64,000 nt of DNA from Candidatus Coatesiibacteriota bacterium. Lineage in GTDB: Bacteria > JAFGND01. The position numbers and the translations under genes were made by a program. Shown in pieces: positions 44,771 to 52,677 of the stretch (position 1 is the first letter of the stretch; each line of letters begins with the position of its first letter). Location: the NCBI GenBank assembly GCA_016927185.1, contig JAFGND010000006.1:36675-100674 (forward strand). Direction: 5' to 3'. The notes beneath the pieces are model-generated. The model searched no databases. It was not told the origin of the DNA and was given only the letters and a program-made list of their open reading frames with translations.

Positions 44771-45500
44771 ATCTATAAAGTTTCTTTATCCCGCCCCATG
44801 AAGTTTTCTTGATATTAGTTCTGAATGGTATTGCTCCCATATCTGTACCATTTTCACCTGCTCCAATACATGGAGAATTTGATTTCAATCTGAAGTCTTT
44901 GTTTGCAGCGTTCTCGAACAATGGATCTTCGTAGATTTCACCTGTTCCTGGATAAGGAGCAAACTGCTCCCATGTCTGTCCTCAGCCTCCGCAATTCTTT
45001 GCATATTTCCAGTCATACGTTGAGAAGATATTGTTATATGATATCAAGGGATCAGGCATCTCTACTCTGCAGGCTACTGCAATCCCGAATCTTCCGGTTT
45101 TCATTATGATATTATTCTTGATAATAGTTCCCTCGATAGCTTCATAAAAAAACAGGCAATCATATGATGTATTATAAAAGGTATTATTGATTATGGAAGC
45201 AGAACCAGTAGTTATACTTATTGGCTGGCCTCCAATAAAAATTGTATGATCAATATCAAGCTGACCACCATTCATATAAAGCACATCATTTGTCTGCATT
45301 TCAACGATAGCAGCATTGCCTATTATTTTAATCTTCTTGTCAGTGAAATATCCTCCCCCAGTATAAATCTGACCTTTCTTGAGTTCAACCCAGTGATTAT
45401 ATCCGTTTTTTGCAGGACTTTTCAGTATTGCTTCCTCTAAAGTCTCTGCTGACAAAAACATATTGAGAAGCAAGACAGCAATAAAAGGCAGTATCTTCAT
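44769..45500 (-). CDS. Secreted parallel beta-helix protein interrupted by an in-frame UGA
   Basis: Secreted right-handed beta-helix protein (signal MKILPFIAVLLLNMFLSAET; AAAGGAG upstream). The frame stops at UGA 44982-44984 after YAKNCGG, giving 172 residues. Without that codon the same frame continues for 70 codons: GQTWEQFAPYPGTGEIYEDP and FRLKSNSPCIGAG followed by TDMGAIPF, the standard last coils of such proteins, to TAA at 44769. So one 243-codon gene is split by one UGA, directly after Cys-Gly-Gly. A 6-bp hairpin follows the UGA by 11 bases. The explanations are nonsense mutation, sequence error, or recoding such as selenocysteine. Coordinates cover the full frame. Confidence 0.75.
44956..44970 (-). 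other. SECIS-like hairpin downstream of the in-frame UGA
   Basis: On the minus strand GGAGCA and TGCTCC pair perfectly around a GTT loop. The stem begins 11 bases after the UGA and the loop G is the 18th base after it, inside the roughly 16-37 base window described for bacterial SECIS elements, which also require a G among the first two loop bases. Six-bp hairpins arise by chance, so this is suggestive only. Confidence 0.3.
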
Positions 45501-45534
45501 GCAGACTCCTTTGATAAAGTAATGATTACTTATA

Positions 45535-45562
45535 ATACTAAACTAAAATCCTGATTTGTCAA
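45535..45562 (-). promoter_or_regulatory. Sigma-70-like promoter for the beta-helix gene
   Basis: Reading the minus strand, TTGACA (45557-45562) is followed after 16 bases by TAGTAT (45535-45540). The expected start lies just upstream of the AAAGGAG ribosome site and the ATG at 45500. Confidence 0.55.
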
Positions 45563-45599
45563 GTAAGAAATAAACTAAGGTATAATATCCCCCTAAAAA

Positions 45600-46514
45600 C
45601 TAATCCAGTGTTTTTGTATACTCTTTAAGGAGAGCCAGAGAATCTTTTTCCATTGATTGTATTTCTTTCAATTTCCTTATTTTTTCTTCTTTATCCATTT
45701 CCTTGTTACTGACTTCAAGCATTATATCAGAAATCATCCTGTAATTATCAGACAGTCTTCTGGCAATCCCTGGATCTCCTATACTATCCTTGATTAGCCT
45801 TTCAAGAAAATTACCTGCCATTTTTCTGCATTCAGACCAGACTACTGAATTCCACCAGCTTCCATGAGATGCTCCATGATCATTTGAAACTGCAGAAATC
45901 CAGTTATCATAAGCTTTTAATCCGGTTGCATATCTCGGAGGTGAAAAATCATCCTTGCTTTCAAGAAGCTTCACTGCATGTGCCAAGCTCTCTTTTATAG
46001 CCAGTTTCCTGTCTTTTGGCTCGCATTTCCTGAATGAGAAAAATGCAACATGAAGTTCTTTTCCAAATTCATCCCATGTCGCATAAGTCAGTTTTTGGGG
46101 AGTTGTGCAAACACAATCTGACCATGGTTGTGATAGAAGCAAGCCTGTTTCATCATATCCATAAATAATCTGATTATCCATATTAACAACATAGCAGGGG
46201 TTGTTGCTTTCAATGTGCTCTCTTATAGTCTTCTCTATATTGTTTCTTTCCTCTGTTGTATTATCTGCTGAAAAGAAACCAAGAAAAGTTGCCTCGATAC
46301 CTGTATTCTTTAGTAATTCATAAAACCATTCATCATTCCATACATAAGGTCCACTTGGACAGAGAATATCATGAATATTAACCAGGAAAGCATGGGCTGA
46401 CAAACCGAACATTTCCTCATCTGAAAATGGAAGCTCATAATAACTTGAGATTCCTGTTATAACTCCCATAAGTGAAGTATTATAAGGTTTCTGGGATATC
46501 ATTTCCAGTTTCAT
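45600..46514 (-). CDS. BtrH N-terminal-like protein
   Basis: A 304-residue cytosolic protein with an AAAGGAGGAGC ribosome site. The layout resembles BtrH N-terminal-domain (papain-like acyltransferase/peptidase C39-type) proteins: LPFSDEEMFGLSAHAFLV near the start, a NPCYVVNMDNQIIYGYDETG substrate-site segment and a C-terminal helical part with KAYDNWISAVSNDHGASHGSWWNSVVWSECRKMAGNFL. The N-terminal nucleophile Cys expected before the first helix is replaced by PYNTSLMG, so catalysis is doubtful. Stands alone between intergenic gaps. Function unknown. Confidence 0.65.
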   Translation of the reverse strand: MKLEMISQKPYNTSLMGVITGISSYYELPFSDEEMFGLSAHAFLVNIHDILCPSGPYVWNDEWFYELLKNTGIEATFLGFFSADNTTEERNNIEKTIREHIESNNPCYVVNMDNQIIYGYDETGLLLSQPWSDCVCTTPQKLTYATWDEFGKELHVAFFSFRKCEPKDRKLAIKESLAHAVKLLESKDDFSPPRYATGLKAYDNWISAVSNDHGASHGSWWNSVVWSECRKMAGNFLERLIKDSIGDPGIARRLSDNYRMISDIMLEVSNKEMDKEEKIRKLKEIQSMEKDSLALLKEYTKTLD

Positions 46515-46620
46515 AGCTCCTCCTTTATAAATTTGTTACTCATTTATGCTTTTAAAATATTCTGTCAATGTCTTATTAAAACACCTTGACTAAAGACCTG
46601 CCATACTAATCTCTTTCAAT

Positions 46621-47625
46621 ATGCCATTTATCAAAGCCAGTATAATTATACCAGCATTCAATGAGGAAAAAACAATTTCAAGCACTCTTGAAGCACTTCT
46701 AAGGCAGACTATTGTTGATGAATTGGAATTAATAATAGTTGATGATGGTTCTAATGATAACACATGCGAGATAATCAAGAAATATCCTCAATTCAGGTAC
46801 TTTTACCAGGAAAATGCCGGACCTGCAAAAGCAAGAAATAAGGGTACAGAAATTGCTTCTTCAGATATAATTCTATTTACTGATGCAGATTGCATTCCAA
46901 AGGAAAACTGGGCTGAAAAAATGCTGGAAACATTCAACGATCCAGAAGTTGTTGCTTGTGCTGGAAGATATACATGTAAACAGAAAGAAATAATAGCAAG
47001 ATATGTTCAACTTGAATATGAAGAAAGATACAGAAGAATGATCTCTGAGATGAAAAATAAAGGAAAAATAGATTTCATTTCTACATATTCAGCCGGTTTC
47101 AGGAGAGAAACTTTTCTTCTTTTTGAAGGTTTCAATACTAAATACCCAAATGCAGCTGTGGAAGATCATGAGTTAAGTTTCAGAATGTATAACAAGGGAT
47201 TGAAAATGGTTTTTCAGCCTGAAGCTTCTATTGAACATGAACATCCTGTATCACTAATATCATATATAAAAAGAAAAATCAATGTTTCTTACTGGAAGTA
47301 TTTGGTGCTTAAATCCCATCCTGATAAAATAAAAAATGACAGCAACACTCCACAGGAGCTTAAAATCCAGATAGGTTTAGTTGGCTTGTTTTCATTCTTG
47401 TTTATTTCCAGTTTCATAGTTTTCTTATTTTCAAAAACCTATGGTCTTTTTATTAATTCAATGTCATTTTTCTTCCTGTTCATGCATATAGTTCTTTCAT
47501 TACCTTTTTACAAAAGGAGTCTTTCAATAGATAAAAAAGCTGCATTATATATCCCTTATATGGATTTAGTTAGGAGTTTCTCTTTTCTTTATGGTTTCAT
47601 CAGAGCTTTACTTAGATTTAAATAA
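46621..47625 (+). CDS. Family 2 glycosyltransferase
   Basis: A 334-residue GT-A enzyme. The nucleotide-sugar site has SIIIPAFNEEKTISSTLEAL and ELIIVDDGSNDNT, the metal-binding DxD is FTDADCIP, and the acceptor-side motif is AAVEDHELSFRM (ED...). Two hydrophobic helices near the C-terminus (about 245-300) anchor it to the membrane. It is followed 27 bases later by a DUF374 acyltransferase-like gene, so the pair probably builds a glycolipid or lipid-linked glycan. TTGACT at 46576-46581 upstream may be part of its promoter. Confidence 0.88.
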   Translation: MPFIKASIIIPAFNEEKTISSTLEALLRQTIVDELELIIVDDGSNDNTCEIIKKYPQFRYFYQENAGPAKARNKGTEIASSDIILFTDADCIPKENWAEKMLETFNDPEVVACAGRYTCKQKEIIARYVQLEYEERYRRMISEMKNKGKIDFISTYSAGFRRETFLLFEGFNTKYPNAAVEDHELSFRMYNKGLKMVFQPEASIEHEHPVSLISYIKRKINVSYWKYLVLKSHPDKIKNDSNTPQELKIQIGLVGLFSFLFISSFIVFLFSKTYGLFINSMSFFFLFMHIVLSLPFYKRSLSIDKKAALYIPYMDLVRSFSFLYGFIRALLRFK

Positions 47626-47652
47626 ATCAAGCCTTTTGGGCAGAGCTTATCT

Positions 47653-48255
47653 ATGACTACAAAACCTTCTAATCTTCAAAAATTCGGAATCTTCTTTTTC
47701 AAGACAATAGGAACTTCCATTTTGAGAGCATGGGGGCATACACTTCGAATAGAGGGAGTGGAAAACAAACCTGCAGAAAGATGCATTTTCGTTTTCTGGC
47801 ATGATAGCTTGCTTTTCATACCTTTTTTTCTTAGAAAAACAAAGGCTGTCACTCTTGTCTCCAGACACTATGATGGTGAGCTGATTGCAATAGTACTTCA
47901 AAAGTTTGGTTACAGGAACATAAGAGGCAGCGATACAGAAGGTGGTTCCCAGGCCTTGAAGGAGATGCTTGAAAACATAAAAGATGGTTATTCTGTGCTA
48001 ATAACACCTGATGGACCGAAAGGTCCAGTAAATATTATTAAAAAAGGTATAATTTATCTATCATTGAAATCTGGTATACCTCTGGTTTTTGTGAAAATCG
48101 AATATGGAAAGCAACTTAGAATGAAAACATGGGACAGGCTGATAGTACCTTTTCCATTTACCAAATGCAAGATGAAATTCCTGAAACCGTATTTTGTTAA
48201 CAAGGAAAAAACAATTGAAGAGAATCTTCAGGAATTCAGTACTTATGTCTGCTAA
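47653..48255 (+). CDS. DUF374 lysophospholipid acyltransferase-like protein
   Basis: A 200-residue protein of the DUF374 group, relatives of LPLAT acyltransferases found in many Gram-negative bacteria. IFVFWHDSLLFIPFFL carries the HxxxxD-type catalytic block in reduced form, followed by SRHYDGELIAIVLQKFGYRNIRGSD and ITPDGPKGPVNIIKKG, which are diagnostic. No signal peptide; membrane association through the first helix is likely. It follows the GT2 gene by 27 bases. Its end overlaps the opposing Cys-containing gene by 20 bases. Confidence 0.85.
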   Translation: MTTKPSNLQKFGIFFFKTIGTSILRAWGHTLRIEGVENKPAERCIFVFWHDSLLFIPFFLRKTKAVTLVSRHYDGELIAIVLQKFGYRNIRGSDTEGGSQALKEMLENIKDGYSVLITPDGPKGPVNIIKKGIIYLSLKSGIPLVFVKIEYGKQLRMKTWDRLIVPFPFTKCKMKFLKPYFVNKEKTIEENLQEFSTYVC

Positions 48256-49489
48256 ACAATGACTTGTATCTTTTCAACTTGCGGTCTACCCATTGAGATC
48301 TTTCGTCTTTATTCCTGAACATTATTCTTGAAATATTACCGAGTAAATCCTTCAACTCAGGATAGTCATCATGAAAAATCTCAAGGTAAAAAGCAATTAA
48401 CAGTGTCTCTATTTTTTGCTTATCGTAATATATTTCATCCTGAATTCGTTTCAAATTGGATGTATCTAATCCTTCATTTCTCAATACGTCCCCTATTAAT
48501 GAAATGGCAGATTTTTCATCACTCATGTTTTCAAGAAATAAATCCATCAGGAATTCTTTTCTAATGCTTCTCTCTTTTTCCGACAAATATCTTCTTTTTG
48601 ATAAAACTTCATCTGTTAAATTCCCCAGCGTACCTTCTATATCTATTTCATCAAGATAATCAATTCTGCTGGCATTCTCATTCTCTATTTCCTTACACAG
48701 CTTGTTATCATCTATATTATCATCAATACTTATCAGATAGATATCGTTCATATATCTTATCTTAAGTACTGCATCGCTGATATTAATGTGATTCCCTCTT
48801 TCAACCCTCATACTTGCTGAACCTGTCTTTATTCGGTAATAATCATATATTTCTGTTATTAATCTTGATATGTTCTCTATTCTCCTTCCTTTCAGATGAA
48901 GGCATAAATCTTCATAGAAATCATCCTTATCCATGTCCATGTTGACTATATCAGGAATGGATTCTTCAACTTTTGTCATATTGAAGAAATCCCTTTTTTG
49001 ATTATAATCAAAGATATCATTTCTTTTTAGTTCCATCTTCAAATATGACAAGATATTATCTTGAGCATCATGATATTTCGCAGTTCCCTCGTTATTCCTT
49101 TTTTCAAAATAGTAACTTTGCTTCAGATGAGTCCCTAGACAAGCTTCAATTTCCCTTCTCTCTTTATCTTTATCATTCATATCAACTATTTTTGAAATGC
49201 ATTTGTTTACAATATCATTTTCTATTATTGTTTCATAAGTTCCACTACATACAGATTTCATTAACATATAATCAATCTCATTAGCTCTGCCTGAGTATTT
49301 CTGGCTTATAAAACTGCAGCAGAAATAGCAAAATCTTATTGAAAGTTCTGTTTCAGCTTCCACTGATCCTTCCTGATATTTTATCAACAGATCTTTCCAG
49401 CTTAAATTCCGGTTTTTGTTTAGAGGGGAGTTAAGGAAAATCAAGCATGTATTCTTGCCTTCCTGATTACAAAATTTGCATAATAGCAT
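48236..49489 (-). CDS. Uncharacterised Cys-containing protein of the ABC operon
   Basis: A 417-residue soluble protein with no recognised domain. The N-terminus has CKFCNQEGKNTC and a second CYFCC about 40 residues later, possibly a metal site. The rest is highly charged and helical, rich in Asp, Glu, Ile and Lys, with no signal or membrane helix. It begins 2 bases after the stop of the FtsX-like permease gene, so it is the last gene of a three-gene operon with the ABC ATPase and permease. It could be an accessory or regulatory partner of that transporter, but nothing in its own sequence says so. Confidence 0.6.
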   Translation of the reverse strand: MLLCKFCNQEGKNTCLIFLNSPLNKNRNLSWKDLLIKYQEGSVEAETELSIRFCYFCCSFISQKYSGRANEIDYMLMKSVCSGTYETIIENDIVNKCISKIVDMNDKDKERREIEACLGTHLKQSYYFEKRNNEGTAKYHDAQDNILSYLKMELKRNDIFDYNQKRDFFNMTKVEESIPDIVNMDMDKDDFYEDLCLHLKGRRIENISRLITEIYDYYRIKTGSASMRVERGNHINISDAVLKIRYMNDIYLISIDDNIDDNKLCKEIENENASRIDYLDEIDIEGTLGNLTDEVLSKRRYLSEKERSIRKEFLMDLFLENMSDEKSAISLIGDVLRNEGLDTSNLKRIQDEIYYDKQKIETLLIAFYLEIFHDDYPELKDLLGNISRIMFRNKDERSQWVDRKLKRYKSLFSRHKY

Positions 49490-49491
49490 AA

Positions 49492-50769
49492 CTATCCCAG
49501 ATGTTTTGCCGGATCTGAAGATGCTGATTTAACAAATATCGAAAAAGGAGAAATAACACATAAAACTATTGTGCCAGCTATTATCAGCAATGCTGCCAGT
49601 GGAGAGAATGTAAATAGATATAGAGGCTTGAAAGGAAAACTTGGTAATGCAGCAAGCAAATATTTCTGTGCTATCAATGAAAAAACCAATCCTGATAGAA
49701 TGCCTGCAATACTTCCAGCAAGACCAAGCAGTGCTGATTCTAAAACAAAAAGACTGATTATATCTTTTATGCTTGCCCCTAAAGATCTGAACAGAGCAAC
49801 TTCTCTCTTCCTTTCGTTAACAATCAATCTGAAAATATTAACCAGGTTGATGAGAGAAAGAAACAGGAAAAGCAATCCCAGAATAAGCAATATGCCTATC
49901 ATTACTCTTGTAAGAGTTGTCAATCTTCTTGAGAGCTCCAGATTTGATTCAACTCTGTATCCTGTATCTTTAATCCTGCTAACAACTTCATCAACATATT
50001 CTGGTTTTGTTACTTCCAGAATCAAAGCTGAATAATTATTATCCTTCATCCCGAACATCTTGTTCCATTTCAGGACATATTCCAAAGGTACACTTGCTCC
50101 AAAAATAGTTGAAATATTCGAAAACCCTATGATTACTCCTTTGACATTCAGAGGACTGTAATCCTCTGCTCTTCTGAGAGAATTCTTCCCTAAATCCAGA
50201 AATAATTCCCTGCCTATTATATCTTTCTCTGTCAATCTGGGAAGGTTATTTGCAGATGCAAATGCTTCATTGTAGATTTCCAGCAAAGTTGAAGAAGCAA
50301 CAACTGGTACTGGTTTACCTGGTTCATACTTGAATTTATCTTCCCAATCCTGTCCACTTGCCAGATATTCACTATCATAACCAACTATTATTGCATCGCT
50401 GCCGTAATAGCTTTTAATCAGTTTGCCATAAACATGTACAGGAAATGCTGCATCTGCTTGCTTATAGACCTTTTTTATTTCTTTCCAGCTTTCATATTCC
50501 TTTACTTTGTTATTATTGAGACCGCTGGATTTACTGGATGAAAAACTCACTCCCATCAGATCCAGTGGTTTTGACCTTACAATTATTTGATTAGAAGGCA
50601 ATCTCGATAGTATCTTTTCAATAACATAACTTCTTATTCCTAGACCAAGACTCAATAGGAGAAAAAGAAGTGAAGTTGCTATGAAAATGCTCCAAAGAGC
50701 ACCAATGAATCTTTTTCTTTCTCTCTTGAAATCCCGTTTCACCAGATATAAAAGACTTGTATTATCCAT
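49492..50769 (-). CDS. ABC transporter permease, LolC/MacB (FtsX) type
   Basis: A 425-residue permease with one N-terminal helix (residues about 20-45), a large periplasmic domain (about 50-280, with TSLLYLV-type start and YSALILEVTKPEYVDEVVSRIK), and three C-terminal helices of the FtsX domain (LLFLFLSLINLVNIFRLIVNERKREVALFRSLGASIKDI). This layout is shared by MacB, LolC/E and related lipoprotein or drug exporters. It overlaps the end of the ATPase gene by 8 bases, so it is translationally coupled. Either lipoprotein release or substrate export is possible. Confidence 0.9.
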   Translation of the reverse strand: MDNTSLLYLVKRDFKRERKRFIGALWSIFIATSLLFLLLSLGLGIRSYVIEKILSRLPSNQIIVRSKPLDLMGVSFSSSKSSGLNNNKVKEYESWKEIKKVYKQADAAFPVHVYGKLIKSYYGSDAIIVGYDSEYLASGQDWEDKFKYEPGKPVPVVASSTLLEIYNEAFASANNLPRLTEKDIIGRELFLDLGKNSLRRAEDYSPLNVKGVIIGFSNISTIFGASVPLEYVLKWNKMFGMKDNNYSALILEVTKPEYVDEVVSRIKDTGYRVESNLELSRRLTTLTRVMIGILLILGLLFLFLSLINLVNIFRLIVNERKREVALFRSLGASIKDIISLFVLESALLGLAGSIAGILSGLVFSLIAQKYLLAALPSFPFKPLYLFTFSPLAALLIIAGTIVLCVISPFSIFVKSASSDPAKHLG

Positions 50770-51457
50770 CTATGTCCCTTAATCCATCCTCAGATAATTC
50801 AAGCTTTCTGTCTGCTTTTCCAGCAATATTTTTGTCATGAGTGACCATTAAAAGCAATCTTCCTGATTTAGAAGTTTCATCCTTCTGCCATGCATGGAGA
50901 ATATTCAGTATTTTTTCGGTACTATCACTATCCAGGTTTCCGGTTGGTTCATCAGCAAGCAGTATTTGAGGGTTATTCAACAATGCCCTTGCAATAGCTG
51001 TTCTTTGCCTTTCACCTCCGCTTAAGCTGTCTGGATATCTATCCACCAAATCCTCTATTTTCAACTCCCTGACAAGCATATCAAGTCTTTCCAGTGCGGC
51101 TTCCTTGCCAGCAGCTTTCCTTGAAAACAGATGAGGAATAAGAATGTTTTCCTTGACTGTCAATGTATCTATCAAATGAAAATGCTGGAATATGAATCCA
51201 ACTGTTGTATTTCTGTAATTAGACAAGCTGATGTCATTCTCTTTGTCAAGGTTTTTGCCTAATACAACTACTTCTCCACTTTCCGGTTTAAGCAAGCCTC
51301 CAATAAGATACAAGAAAGTTGATTTGCCAATTCCACTTCTGCCAACTAGTGAACATATGCATGATTCTTTAATTTCAAGATTGAGATTTGAAAATATCCT
51401 GTTTGCGGAATAAGAAAAATTAATCCCCTTAAGTTCTATCATGCTATTCAAGATCAT
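50762..51457 (-). CDS. ABC transporter ATP-binding protein, LolD/MacB type
   Basis: A 231-residue ATPase. Walker A is VGRSGIGKSTFLYLIGG, the Q-loop FIFQHFHLI, the signature LSGGERQRTAIARALLNN, Walker B ILLADEPTGNLDS, and the His switch MVTHDKN. The FQH...LTVKENILIPHLF and KLELSEDGLRDI segments are typical of the LolD/MacB/YbbA subgroup. First gene of the ABC operon with the FtsX-type permease and the unknown Cys-containing gene. The start at 51457 has AAGG just upstream; an internal ATG five codons later is also possible. Confidence 0.93.
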   Translation of the reverse strand: MILNSMIELKGINFSYSANRIFSNLNLEIKESCICSLVGRSGIGKSTFLYLIGGLLKPESGEVVVLGKNLDKENDISLSNYRNTTVGFIFQHFHLIDTLTVKENILIPHLFSRKAAGKEAALERLDMLVRELKIEDLVDRYPDSLSGGERQRTAIARALLNNPQILLADEPTGNLDSDSTEKILNILHAWQKDETSKSGRLLLMVTHDKNIAGKADRKLELSEDGLRDIDG

Positions 51458-51515
51458 ACCTTGTCTATTATTGTAAAGGATTTTTTATCAGAAATTCTTT
51501 TTATTAGTAATTGCA

Positions 51516-52676
51516 ATGAACATTTTTTCTTGCCAAAAAGCAAATAGTTTAAAATGTCACTCCCTGATGCTAAATAGAAAGATCTCTGCTTTCAAGAATG
51601 ACTTGAAGATGAAATTCAACATTTTTGTTTCTATGCCAAAAATGATTTTCTTTGTAGTGACTAACAGATGCAATATGAAATGTATAATGTGTGATGTAGG
51701 GAGAGAAAACCGGGAAAGTCAGTTTTATAAGAATCTTGCTGGAGAAAATGAAAAGCAGGATCTGGATCTGGATAGAGCAAAAACTTTTATAGAGAGTCTT
51801 GGTGAATTCAAGCCGGTCACAGTCATTTGTGCAAGCGAACCTTTATTATACAAGAATTTACATGAACTTATAAAAATGCTGAAAAAACAAGATCTCAGGG
51901 TTGAGATGCTGACTAATGGTTTCTTGTTGTACAGACATGCAGAGAATATCTTGAATGATGGACTTGATATGATACATATTTCAATAGATGGAATAAAGGA
52001 AATCCATGATTCTATAAGAAGAGTTGAAGGTTGTTATGAAAAGATAATTGAAGGCTTGAACGAATTGATAAAACTGAAAAATGAAATGAATTCGAAAATA
52101 GAAATTGATATATCCTTTACTATTACTCATTTGAACTATTTGCATATAAAGCAATTTTATGATATTGCAAAAGACTGGAATGTTGACAGATATACGTTCT
52201 TTTATCCTGATTTTGTTACAGCAGATATGGCAGCAAAGCATAACTCTATATTCGGTAATCTAGAAAATGGTATATACAAGGCTTCTGAAAGCAATTTCAC
52301 AATTGACGATTTGAAAGAGATAGATACTGATATGCTTTATCAACAGGTAAGTTTTATCCACAACAAGCATAAAGTCCATATATTACCCAATATTCATGAA
52401 AAGAAAGATATAGAGATATATTTCAAGCATCATGACAGATTCCTGGGAAGAAAATTCTGCACAGTTCCATGGAATACAATGATGATCTTGCCAAATGGAA
52501 ATGTTGTTCCTGAAAGCAGATGTTTTCACGTAAATCTAGGAAATATATATGAGCAGAATATTAGAGAAATCTGGTTTGGAAGTAAATACAAGGACTTGAG
52601 AAAATTATTTTACAAGCATAAATCTTTTCCTATTTGCACTAGATGTTGTGCAATATATGATTTTAGAATTTTGTGA
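51516..52676 (+). CDS. Radical SAM protein with SPASM-like C-terminus
   Basis: A protein of up to 386 residues. The radical SAM motif is CNMKCIMC in VVTNRCNMKCIMCDVG, then LTNGFLLYRHAENIL and IHISIDGIKEIHDSIR. The C-terminal Cys block CTVPWNTMMILPNGNVVPESRCFH and CTRCCAIYDF is SPASM-like, binding an extra Fe-S cluster, as in enzymes that modify peptides or sugars. The start is uncertain: ATG at 51516, 51567 or 51609 are possible and none has a strong ribosome site. It is followed immediately by the membrane protein at 52678. The substrate is unknown; glycan modification fits the neighbourhood. Confidence 0.83.
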   Translation: MNIFSCQKANSLKCHSLMLNRKISAFKNDLKMKFNIFVSMPKMIFFVVTNRCNMKCIMCDVGRENRESQFYKNLAGENEKQDLDLDRAKTFIESLGEFKPVTVICASEPLLYKNLHELIKMLKKQDLRVEMLTNGFLLYRHAENILNDGLDMIHISIDGIKEIHDSIRRVEGCYEKIIEGLNELIKLKNEMNSKIEIDISFTITHLNYLHIKQFYDIAKDWNVDRYTFFYPDFVTADMAAKHNSIFGNLENGIYKASESNFTIDDLKEIDTDMLYQQVSFIHNKHKVHILPNIHEKKDIEIYFKHHDRFLGRKFCTVPWNTMMILPNGNVVPESRCFHVNLGNIYEQNIREIWFGSKYKDLRKLFYKHKSFPICTRCCAIYDFRIL

Positions 52677-52677
52677 T

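Noticed and set aside
44982-44984. Genome-wide reassignment of UGA (as in code 4 or 25)
   Set aside because: Several clearly complete genes end in UGA with the next gene starting at once, so UGA is a normal stop here.
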